DNA from: Rotaria sp. Silwood1
Taxonomy: Eukaryota; Rotifera; Eurotatoria; Philodinida; Philodinidae
Direction of reading: 5' to 3'
Length of the DNA: 64,000 nucleotides
Assembly (NCBI GenBank): GCA_905250075.1
Contig: CAJNOP010000002.1
Span: 1,679,867 to 1,743,866, forward strand
In this document: piece after piece, positions 1-10,619 of the stretch
Numbering within the stretch: the first letter of the stretch is position 1
Layout: each line of letters starts with the position of its first letter
Program-made: the position numbers and the translations under genes
Notes under the pieces: generated by a model
The model's input: the letters and a program-made list of their open reading frames with translations, nothing else
Databases searched by the model: none
Told to the model about the DNA's origin: nothing

Positions 1-1704
1 TAACATTTTTGTATATAACATTTAGAAAGCTATTATCAATCGATCTGAGACGATCAAATACAAATGGAAGTGAGAAGGTATCACAACGAGCGCGATTACC
101 GCTTAAATACTCCACAAAACAATCCACTTGTTCATATCCTATATTAGTAAAAGTTAATTGAACATCGTCGTTTGACACATAAGGAATTGAGACATGGCTC
201 TCAATCGAGGTACTGATATAAAAAATGAATTTATAAAGTCGTGGCATTTTAAATAAGAAATTCATTATAAAGTTGAGTACCATCGACAAATCTAGTTGGA
301 TCGTCTAACCAAAGGTATAAAGTTAATTCTTCGAGATTACGCATGCCACGAAGAAGTGATACAATTTTAGTGTTGTATTGGTAAATTAAACCGTTGATTG
401 TCAATGAGAAACATTTCAATTTTGGTAGATCATCCTATAAAATATAAAGCAATACATGTTTATCAATTTAGTAAAAAACTGTACACTCGAAAATTAAACA
501 ACAATTGTTTTAATTCTTTGGTTAATTTTTTCTTTACTCTATGCAATACAACTCATAATGGATAGAATGAGTAACACAAGTATGTGAAGTTTGAGCACAT
601 TAAGAGACAATAAATATGGAAGAAATAATTGAAAAAAAAATAGCATAAATCAAAAATTTTATCATTATGTTTCAATATCTCAAGCCAAACTCATCATTTT
701 ACATAATACTAAAACAAGGTACACTCTTCTATGTCTAGCAAATCATTCTATCAAAGTCATATGGTTATTCACATCTATACACACATATTACTTTTAAAAT
801 AAACAAATCTTGGCATTAGTGGAAAATTTATCTGGTACTTAGGTATTATTTTATTTCGAAAGATTTATGAACTATCATATAGACTCACCATAATGAGCTC
901 CATCGATGAATGACTCTTCACTTAATGAACATCAACAATTAGAGTTGACAATTGTTCCAGACGACCATCAAGTAAACAAACACAGTCATCAATATCATCT
1001 ACTCCAATATATAATGTGATTAGAGTTGAAGAACAAAAAGTAGTTCACAGTAAATTACGAAGTAACAAGCCTAGATATGTTCCAGTGGATGATAGAACAA
1101 TACGTAAATGCTTCAGAGTCTTGAAGAAACTCAAGATATGTGCATATAAAGTTGTTGTATAATCTATAGTTTGTATATGATCATCATATATGAAAATAAG
1201 ATCTATAATTTGTTGTTTGAAAATATTTCGAAAGGATGCTTCATCTAAAAAAGAAACAAATAGATATATTATTCTCCTTTTCTCAATGGTTACTTTTGCA
1301 TCAGAACCGTTGAATACTACAGAATATGAATTAATTACCAGTAAAGTAACGTGAAACAATACCTCCATTGAATTTGAAGATTTGACGTGTCGTAAGATTA
1401 GGATAATCAGTAGCCAGTAGAATACGTTCGATGATCATTGATTCAAAAATAACACATTGAACATTGTATTGAATTCGAGATAATATATTAATACACAATT
1501 GAGAGTGTTAGTAAAAGTTTTATCTTGTGCTAGAAGATCAAATCGTTCAACACCAATACCAATTAATGAATAGAAGACGATCATTTTGTCCAGTTTGTTC
1601 AAAATAATCATTAATATCTCATTGGGTAAGTCCAGCAGATGAGAATCAGTGCAATACATGTTTTTTTTTCTGTAACGCTTTTCTCGACATTTATATATTT
1701 GCAT
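1..1704 (-). pseudogene. F-box/leucine-rich-repeat-like protein, decayed, runs off the left edge
   Basis: The reading starts near 1704 or at the inner Met before YCTDSHLLDLPNEI and opens with an F-box-like motif (LPNEILMIILNKL), the SCF adaptor segment that binds Skp1. It continues through leucine-rich segments: MIIERILLATDYPNL at about 1430-1390, IFKQQIIDLIFIYDD at about 1230-1185, DCVCLLDGRLEQLSTLI at about 985-930, then LPKLKCFSLT at about 430. Two introns are clear: donor GTAATT near 1354 to acceptor TTTTTTAG near 1245, and donor GTGAGT near 893 to acceptor TTTTATAG near 436. The frame breaks near 1498 (shift), near 1040 (TGA), near 913 (TAA) and near 265 (shift with TAA), after which MPRLYKFIFYIST resumes. 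I recall this architecture from large bdelloid F-box families. It is read as a pseudogene; a diverged gene with extra introns is a weaker alternative. Confidence 0.68.
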
Positions 1705-1740
1705 CTGTCTTCATTGTTGTCTCCATATAACTGGTCCTGT

Positions 1741-4190
1741 CGGTCAAGAATAGAAAACATGACCTCGACAGAAAGAATAAATTCGATGCGCAGCCCAGTT
1801 CTATTATAGCTGAAACATACCTATTTTCTTTTTTTCACCTATTGTAATGTTTTTATCATCAGTTCAATAATCTTCATTGATAAAGAAATAGATGAAAATG
1901 TAAGACTTTTCGAAGAAGAAAAGAAATTATTTATTTTAGAACAAATTGCTGAAATTATAGATAAAAACATTTTTTAAATGATGGAAATGATAATTTTTAT
2001 TGCATCGTCTTACATCGGACATAATTCTATGCTTAGAACTCGTCGTTTGTTTTGAAACAATTTATGACAATTTAACTGTAGCTATTCGATCAAGATCAAT
2101 TGTTTGTTTTCTATCTTATGTTTTTTTCCATTCTCTCATTCTTTTTTTTTCTAGTATTTCGTTCATTCTTTCTTTTTGCAGTATTCACAAGTAAAATCTG
2201 AACTTCTTGTTTTCTGACTTTACAAGTTCTCATCCATTCTAAGAATTTGTCCACTGTGCTGGAAAAGTCCAAGCGAGGTAGCCGATATGGGTACTTTGAA
2301 AATTATCATTATTTATACTGACTTAGGTCCTTTATTAGATATCAATATCAGTACGCGTACTGAGCGAGTACTGATATGAGTACCTTCAGAGGCAAATTTA
2401 CTGATGAAACTCTAGCAGAGTACTGTCCTTTTCTCTTTTATCTGTTCAGCGTACTGTATGAAAGAAAATACATTAATATACTCTAACCAATATTGACTCG
2501 TATTGATTTAGAACCACTTTGGATGGATTACGCTGATCTTTTTGTGAAGATTTTATGCAATTTTAATGTGGAACTAGACAAACTGAGGTAACAGATCGTA
2601 TATAATGGCAATTTTAACTTTGTTTTCAAAGAATACGATCGTCATGTATCGGCCGAAAAATAATCAGCTGTTGTATTTTACTGGTTGGTTGCATTAATAA
2701 AATGTAGAATTGTAAAACTTCATCAATGTCAATTAGTACAGAAACTTTTTAAAAGAAAAACTAAGTAATTTATTATCTTTTCCTTTACAATGATCTTTGT
2801 CTCAATGGCAGTTGTTTCAACAGAAACTAAATCGTGAAGCTGAAGAGATAATTACTAAAGAGTTGATATTGATGTATCTCTTCTTCAAATATTTTGCTAG
2901 CTTCGTCTATAGTTGTCCTGATACACAAAACACATAAAACTTTATTCAATATTATGAAATTTTGTTACTTTTAGATGTCTGCTATTTTTTTCAGAAAAAT
3001 TGTTAAAATTATTGTTGGTCATGAGTCCAAAAGTAAAATGACCTCCTGGATAAATTTTTTTTCAAGATATAAATTAAATCATTTTTATCTTATTTAATTT
3101 GATACCTCAAAATCATCCCTTCAACGTTTTAACCATGTTATTAATTTTTTTCTATTAATCTGAAACAAAAACTAAAATTAGTGATTTTTTTGATGTAAAG
3201 AAAAATATTGATTATCCTCTCCCATTCCTACCATTGAGTAAATGAAATCGTGCATTAGCTCGCTAAAACAATAAAGCATTCCGCTGATTTTTAAAGGAAT
3301 TCTCTTCATTTTTCTCAGATTTTCATCCTAGTGACAAGATATTTTGATGAAAAGTAAGAGAATTTGTTTAAATATCAACATGATTCTCTATTGTTTTGGC
3401 GAACTAGTGCACGATTTCAGTTTGTTCAACATTAGAAGTGTGAGAAGATAATTATTTGCATTGTGTCTTGAACTATAGATCTGAAGACTTTCTATCTAAT
3501 ATGTACGGCGAAATCAAAATTTCATTTGAAGTTCAATACGCCATTATATATTTTTCAGAAAGATTTACAAAAATGATTGGTTTAGCAACAATTTCACCTT
3601 CCACATGATTATGTGAAAGCACCTCCAGGCTCTGCCACTTTCGATTGGTGAAGCCCCAAATCGCTAACCATTGTGCTGGTCAAGGTATTCATCGGACATT
3701 CATACCTATTTTATTTAATTTTGGCACTGACAATAGTATCAGAGTGCTTTTTTGGAGACCTTTTAGGCAGTAAATTCACTAGGGTTGTATCATAAATTAA
3801 GCAGTTCTCGTCATGACCTCTAAAAGCATGAGCTGAACAAGAATTATTAACTCGCATAATCTAATGGTCAATAAAAAATCATTCACTTGAAAAGATAGCA
3901 AATAATAATATTTGCTTCCTAGCTTAATGGAGAAAGTGCTGGATTTGATTCTCGATCACAACGTACATTTTCTCTTTCGTATTTGCCTATCAGATTTACT
4001 TTGTTAGTCTACAGAAGCATGTACAATATTTATCATATAAAATCCTTTTATCTTTGCAAACAGCCCATAGTATTATCTCAGCTTTATCTTGAAAAAATCG
4101 ACGCCCATAATAAAACGTTATATTTATCAAAGTTACTGGTGTTAGTTCGAGAAGTTTCTGTTTTTCATACTTGAAGGCATTTTTTTCTCT
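1741..4190. other. gene-free stretch with a small foldback element
   Basis: No reading frame here has a recognisable domain or a coherent splice structure. It holds a perfect 16-base palindrome at 2348-2363 and the 175-bp inverted-repeat element at 3244-3418, both listed separately. The last 100-200 bases should carry the promoter of the lectin-CUB-MAM gene, but I see no unambiguous core motif. Confidence 0.55.
3244..3418. repeat. 175-bp foldback MITE-like element
   Basis: The ends are inverted copies: GAAATCGTGCATTAGCTCGC on the left matches GAAATCGTGCACTAGTTCGC on the complement of the right end, followed by AAAACAATA on both. Similarity continues at lower identity towards the middle, so the whole element can fold into one hairpin. 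No open frame and no clear target-site duplication were seen. It is probably a non-autonomous DNA element; its superfamily cannot be told. Confidence 0.72.
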
Positions 4191-7100
4191 ATGCATATAA
4201 TTCTTGCACTTTGTCTTATTCTCACTGGTATTCGATCCCCTGTTTACGCTCAACATGCATCGTTTGTAGCCATGAAAGATGTTTGCTCATCGTCTGCAAC
4301 GACGATTCAATGCCCGGATGGTTATGTAATCATTCTTGTTAACGTTTATGATGGTGTTGCTCAGCAACCTGATTCTTGTATTTATACACCAGAAGATTGT
4401 GTTGCTGATGCATCGACGACAATTACTTGTGCAACCGATCACGCAAAATGCTCGATAGTTGCGACGAAAAAGAAATTACCGCAATGCAATGATCAATATA
4501 GTAGTTATCTCCATATAGAATATCAATGTATTCCGCTATCCATGGATGATCCGCGTAAAGAATACAAAATTTGTCAAAATAATAGAAATGTTACCAGCGA
4601 GCAGGGAATCATTTACAGTTCTGACTATCCAGCACTATTTCCAATAACAGCAGGTGAATGTTCTCTGTCTATTCAAGTGCCAGATAATAAAATGATAAAA
4701 TTGTGGTTGATCGATCTTTATATTGGTTCATCTATGGTTTCCAATTGTATGAATGATTATGTACTTGTTGTCGATAGTGCTCGAACGTTCCGACACTGTA
4801 ATGTCAAACGTTACGCCTATCCGCACTTGTGCTCATCAACAATCATCATTCGCTTTGTGGCCAATACAGCGAGTAGACTAGCTTATAGAGGGATGCGAAT
4901 GTACTTCGAAATTGTCGATCGACTAGTTAATGATAATTGCCCGATTTCAATATCGACTAGTGTTGATCTTTCAATCTCTTCAACATCACCAAACAGAACT
5001 ACGCATCTTAGCACCGGTTTGAAAGCAAAAAGAACACAGTTAGTATTTTTCAATCTCATATTGTAATGACTTTCATAATGGGATCCATTTAAGCGTTCCA
5101 TCCTCTAGAAAAGAACTGACACTTGTTTAAATACCGGCAAAATCTAGCACACGTAAAAAATAAAATAGGATACGCTCATCTGTTTTCTTGCATAGATTAT
5201 GAACGATAGCAAGTATCATTTTTTCGTTGCAATAGGACTGTCTCGCTAATCCGTGCCGTATGTCTGAAGAACTGCAGGATAATACTCTCTTAGTCCATAA
5301 CTAAATAGATCTCACCCTGTATTTCCTAAGTCGAAATACGACGAAAACACGAGTAACGTTCCCAGTGAAAAATATTCTCTGATTCCAATCAAATTATTGT
5401 GCAACAAAATCCAATCCGCAATCGGATTGATAATTTTAATTTTAATCGTCCACCATTTAACCAAAACTTAATGCTATTGCTAGCCCAGTGGAAATTAGCT
5501 TAATTGAAATCGGATTGTTTTCCAGTAAAATCCACATTGTCAATCGATTGATAATTTTGAATTGTGCTACAGAACAATCCGATTTTAATCAAACTAATTC
5601 TCACTGGGCTAGCAATAACATCAAGTTTGGGTTAAATGGTGATCGATCATAATCAAAATTATCAATCCGATTACGGATTGGATTTTGTTGCACAATAATT
5701 TGATTGAAATCAGAGAATATTTTTCACTGGGTTTTCATTGTTTCAGCTTCTCACTCTAGCGCAAGTCATCTTTCATCGTCTGAAATCCTTGCAAGCCTTT
5801 CTGGAGAACATATTCATTCAGAATTTCATGTTTAGAAACGCATTCAGATTGAATGTGAAACTAAAACATGAAAGACCTTTCAAAGTTGGATGTTCATTAT
5901 CCGACGATCAGCATAAATCATTTCAAATATGAAGTGGAAATGCATAATATTTTGATAAGGACAACAGTCATACATTCTTCCACTAGTTAAGTGCGCTCTT
6001 CTCAGTACACAGAAAGAAGTGTTCAAATAATATGATTTAAGTCTGACACTTGTTTGACAATGCAACATCAATTCAAGTTAGAAATTCCACAGCCTAATGG
6101 GTTACAATTTTTTGGAAAACCAGAGCTGTAGAAACAAGAAAAAACAATAATTTTTCGCAGGAAAACCTAGCATGTGCTGTTTTATAAAACTTCTGATGTT
6201 ATCAGACAACATAATCCGGTTTGTATTGAGAACTAAAACGTTTGCTTAACCGGCCAGTTTATAGATTGTTTTTTGACAAGTGAAACAGTAAAATATTTTT
6301 CTAGTTCAAGACAAGCTCTTTTCTTTTTTATTTCTTTTCTTTCTAGATTGGCATCAACTATATTGTCCAATAGATTTAATTGTAACTTCGAACAAGGTAT
6401 TCTCTGTCCATCATGGATGCACGATGTAACTGCTGACTTTCAATGGGAATTGATACAGGGTTCAACACTGTCCGACGAGACCGGTCCGAGTGTCGGTTAG
6501 TTAGAACTTGATTCTTTGTAGAATTCTTTTTTACAATCTTTACTTAGACCATACTCTTGGTACAAGCGATGGTTGGTATATCTATATGGAAACCAGTTTC
6601 CCGCAACAATCCAATAATACATGCCGTATCATATCAGAGCCTATTCGTGGGCTCGCTTGTTTAGAATTCTGGTATGTTTTGCGAATGTGCGAGAAACATT
6701 TTCAAGAGCCATTTTACTAGAGAAACATTGATTATTATATCGAAAAATTTCTTTTCCAACTGAAGAAACAAGGTTTGTGTGTGTTCATCTATAGATGGCA
6801 CGTAACTTTTCCCCAGAAGTTAGTTAACAACTAACACATTTGTTGCAAAAACAAAATCCTAAGATAGAAGCACGTTATTTCATCTATACTTCACAATGGA
6901 TACCAATATTGTACCGTTCTGCTTTATAATTCATTCCAAGATGCCCTTAAACTCAAATAAAACGGATACAAATCTATGAAAAAGAATGAAGCGGCCTCAT
7001 TCATTTAGAATGTGGAATATCTCACTGTGATCTGCATTATGCAGAGAGTGCGAACTCGAAAGCGATTTTCATATTGGAAGGCATCCGTCTTTCTAATGTT

Positions 7101-7723
7101 CTCTGGCTACAAGTAGGTTATTTTGTACAGCACTATTAAGTTTCACGTAAAGAAACACTAGGTCACCCATTTGAATCACCATTTATGCGTCTAGGTATCA
7201 TATGTATGGTGAAGATGTTGATACTCTCAATGTTTACATCCAAATTGATGGTGAACGTGGAGAACCCGTTTGGACACGATCAGGGAATCAAGGTTTTTTT
7301 GCTTTTCTCTCGTATCCAACATATAAAAATGCAATCAAAATTCTTTAGGTGATGTGTGGTCGAAAGGACAATATTCAATACCGAGCATTCAAAGTAGCAT
7401 AGTTCAAATTGTCTTCGAAGGCATTGTCGGAAAGTGAGTTTATCTCGTTTATCACACGCTTTTTTATCTGTCATACAAAAAATAGATCTTTTTTGGGTGA
7501 TATCGGTCTTGATGACATAATGTTGTACTCAAGTTGTTCAACAGTAAGTAATACGTCAACAAGTACACCTTTGCCATCAATTACAACAACGAAATCAACA
7601 ACAGTTGCCGTATCTAGTTGTACAGTTTTGATATCAACTACACGGTCGACAGCAATGAAATGTACCGCATGGATGTATTTCAGTTTCATTATACTTTTGA
7701 TTTCGAAATTATTACATATATGA
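4191..7723 (+). CDS. SUEL-type lectin / CUB / MAM membrane-anchored surface protein
   Basis: Six exons: 4191-5038, 6347-6495, 6548-6671, 7195-7292, 7349-7433 and 7486-7723, coding for 513 aa. All junctions are GT-AG and keep frame. Residues 1-20 form a signal peptide. Residues about 30-115 show the cysteine spacing of a galactose-binding (SUEL) lectin domain, 126-245 a CUB domain, and 294-452 a MAM domain (starts [10 protein letters not shown], ends [13 protein letters not shown]). A Ser/Thr stalk (453-493) and a C-terminal hydrophobic segment (495-511) follow, which could be a membrane anchor or GPI signal. Such proteins act in cell adhesion or glycan binding outside the cell. Intron 1 is 1308 nt and holds the foldback element at 5361-5731; introns 3 and 2 are 523 and 52 nt. 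The join of the first exon (phase 2, ending CA) to the MAM exons is inferred from phase and could instead separate two genes. Confidence 0.78.
5361..5731. repeat. 371-bp nested palindromic element inside an intron
   Basis: The element begins CCCAGTGAAAAATATTCTCT and ends with its inverse, closing in CACTGGG. Both arms run on through TTGTGCAACAAAATCCAATC and its complement. A second inner pair of inverted CCCAGTG motifs (at about 5483 and 5602) makes a nested hairpin. It contains no ORF. The flanks are T-rich and no confident target-site duplication is visible. It sits in intron 1 of the lectin-CUB-MAM gene. Confidence 0.85.
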
Positions 7724-8818
7724 ACAATGATTCTTTGACAATAAACATCGAAATATATGAAGTATAATTGTTGATCTGTGGAAAAATATGTGGCAGAGGA
7801 TATAGATGTGAGTGTGAGTATGAGAGTACGACTGTTAGTGAAAAGAATGTTCACACCGACGGTCTCTCCATATGTTTACTCAATATATGATCTTAATTAC
7901 ATATTTGAAAATATTGACTTTCATTAGATTTTATTGATTCTTAATAAGAACATAGCTTCTTATTGTTCAGAACCAACGCTGGCTCGGCATCAGTTGAAAT
8001 TTTCAATAATTATTCGCAATTAACAGTACAGTAGTGAGAAAAATGTTGATAATATTTGCTAAATTTCTTCCAATATATTTCTGTACGTAATGATCGCAAA
8101 ATAAAATGTTGGAATAATCTTCCATTTTCTAAAATTAAACAATGTATTCCGTTTTAGAAAAGTATTGAAACTCATTCACTTCAACATTAAATAAATCTTT
8201 TTAATTAACATTATTAATAGTTCTCAATACCTTATGTATTATAATCATACTTTGCTGCAGTTTGAAATGTCAATTAACTTATATGAAATATATTGCTTTA
8301 ATTAAAAAATTTGAATTTATTTAAATTGTATTTGCAGCTGATAGTAGTTCCTGGACAGTACATATAAAATATCTCTAGTTTGCTCTTTTGTTGCATCAAT
8401 TTAGTTAAAACTTCTTATTGGTATTAAATGATAGAATCCAGCATCGATCGAACAGATCTATAAGCGTTGTTTGAAGCTGATTAAGGTATCTATTTCAAAC
8501 GTACTACTAAAATTGGAATTTTGAAATAAAAACTTTGTTTGAATCATATCTTGTCTAGCTATAATGGAGTTGAGATAATCATTTCTTTCATTCAAAAAGA
8601 ACGTTATCTAGTCATTATGGCAATCCTTCATCGATGAAAAATGTTGAATGAATAAAACTTAGCGTTGTCAATAAATCAAAAGCATCTTATGCACAGAACA
8701 AACATTAATTTCTCCATCAAAACTTCTACTTACTACAGTTTGCAATGAAGTCTTCTAATTTTTTATTCTGAAATATATCGACTTTCTTAGTTTCTTATAA
8801 TACAAATGATTTATTATT
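7724..8818. other. gene-free spacer
   Basis: This AT-rich stretch lies 3' of the MAM gene. I see no domain-bearing frame and no RNA gene; small hairpins such as the one around 8127-8162 are within what AT-rich sequence gives by chance. Confidence 0.5.
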
Positions 8819-9632
8819 TACTAACGAGGAAACCTCATCAACTGATTAAAAGCTTTAAGGCTCATGTTTACGCCATAAGTAGCGCTTAGTGAGACTAGAT
8901 GAATCCTAAAATGATCTCCTTGAATGGGCCTATTTGGCTAAGATATGAATATTTCAAGTTTAGGATTGAAAATGTAGATAGATTGCCGGTTGTGCATGAA
9001 TTATAATACTAACATGTGTCAAAGGAAAAATCTATTTTTCAAAATACTTATAGATTGAAGTCTTTTACGCATTTTCCATAAATCATCATGAGAGCGGTGT
9101 AGACATGAATAAAACTCTTTTATTCGCTGGTGAAATGGATGGAAAAACTAGAACAGACAACGAAATCGTTAGAACAACTGAAACACGAGTTGTTAGTTTT
9201 TTTATACATAATAGTTTAGTGAATGTAATAACTAACGACAAAATGATCAAAACATAGGTCTTTTCGACACCCACTACACGTGATGAAAAGCGATCGTTCG
9301 TATGACTTTTTGCTGCAATCTTGGTGCTTCCTTTAAGTAACAGCTAGATCATCAAATAAACGTCACAGCATAATTCTTTCAACAGCTTCACGATTTATCG
9401 ATAAGCGTTTCAACAGTAAATTCTGTCTTGATATATGTTAGTATTGTAATTCATGCACAACCGGCAATCTATCTACATTTTCGATCCTAAACTTGAAATG
9501 TTCATATCTTAGTCAAATAGGCCCATTCAAGGAAATCCTTTTAGGACTGATCTAGTCTCACTAAGCACTACTTATGGCGTAAACATGAGCCTTAAAGCTT
9601 TTAATCAGTTGGTGGGGTTACCCTTGTAAGAT
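8819..9632. repeat. 0.8-kb element with about 200-bp terminal inverted repeats
   Basis: The left arm 8819-9022 and the right arm 9428-9630 are inverted copies of about 85-90% identity by eye. Shared landmarks are ACTGATTAAAAGCTTTAAGG, CATGTTTACGCCATAAGTAG and GCCGGTTGTGCATGAATTA. The 405-bp middle has no coherent ORF. This is the structure of a non-autonomous long-TIR DNA element. Confidence 0.85.
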
Positions 9633-10619
9633 TAATCTTATATGTTCGAAAAAATTAAAATTCATAATGCTTTCAGACATATTTCGAATAAGTATTTTTG
9701 AAACTTTAATCTTGCGGGTGTGAATGATTGTGAGTCGGTGGGTGTCAGTGTTCTCTTCTTCTATCGTCACAGTTAAACTCACAGCCGCATCCTGAAAATT
9801 CATCTATAAGCACATCGTTTACATTTGAATTCATATGATGTCTGTTCTTTGTTCATCTTTTTAGAAAGATTTAGAGATAATGGTAATCACTTTCAACATT
9901 ATTCAAGGTTATTGAAAGTTAATTATTTGACGTTTATTTACTTTAATATAATTTCCATATTGAGCGATATGCAATTATAGATTCTGAACATACTTGACGA
10001 TGAGTCCTTAAGCGAGCTTCGACATTGTCACCGCATAGTTGTTTAGTTTCTAAAAGATTGATTTGAAAGCACACCCTCGATCACATTCCACACACTGAAA
10101 CCGATTCATATCACTAACTCCAAAGCAAATTTCCGCCTTCTGCGGCTTTTCTGTATGGGATCCTGAATATTCCTATTTCTTTTATTTTTCATTTGGAAAA
10201 CAAGAAAAAAGCCTCTAACTCAGACAGGACCAATCATCGATGGAAATTTTTAACTTTTTACTGCCACAACATCCTCCATCGATAGATGCACGAATGAACG
10301 AGATTCCAGTTAGACACCTAAGGATGTTTTCTCGCAAGTAGATAATAGTTTAAAAGCAAGAGAGTTAGAAAATTTTTACAACGAAACGAAAAAGAACATT
10401 CCAATATCACATCTAAACAATGCCAACGACTCCTATACTAAGAATAGAAGAGCAGAAATCAATGTAGTGTATGCAATTTGAGTATGAGACAGAACAGTTT
10501 ATAATTTTAGTTTATGTAAGCATTTTTTCGTTTCATATGTGTCCTTGTGTGACACACTAGCGTGAAACAAATGCCGATTCAACTACGGTTGGTTGTCATT
10601 GTTCTTTTCGAGCTAATTG
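9633..10619. other. gene-free spacer
   Basis: It lies between the long-TIR element and the 3' end of the HFRGG-type gene. No frame here joins into a gene, and no RNA gene was recognised. Confidence 0.5.

Noticed and set aside
3926-3975. tRNA-like A-box TAGCTTAATGG followed by a weak B-box
   Set aside because: The two boxes are only about 20 bases apart and no cloverleaf can be folded around them; at best it is a trace of a tRNA-derived repeat.
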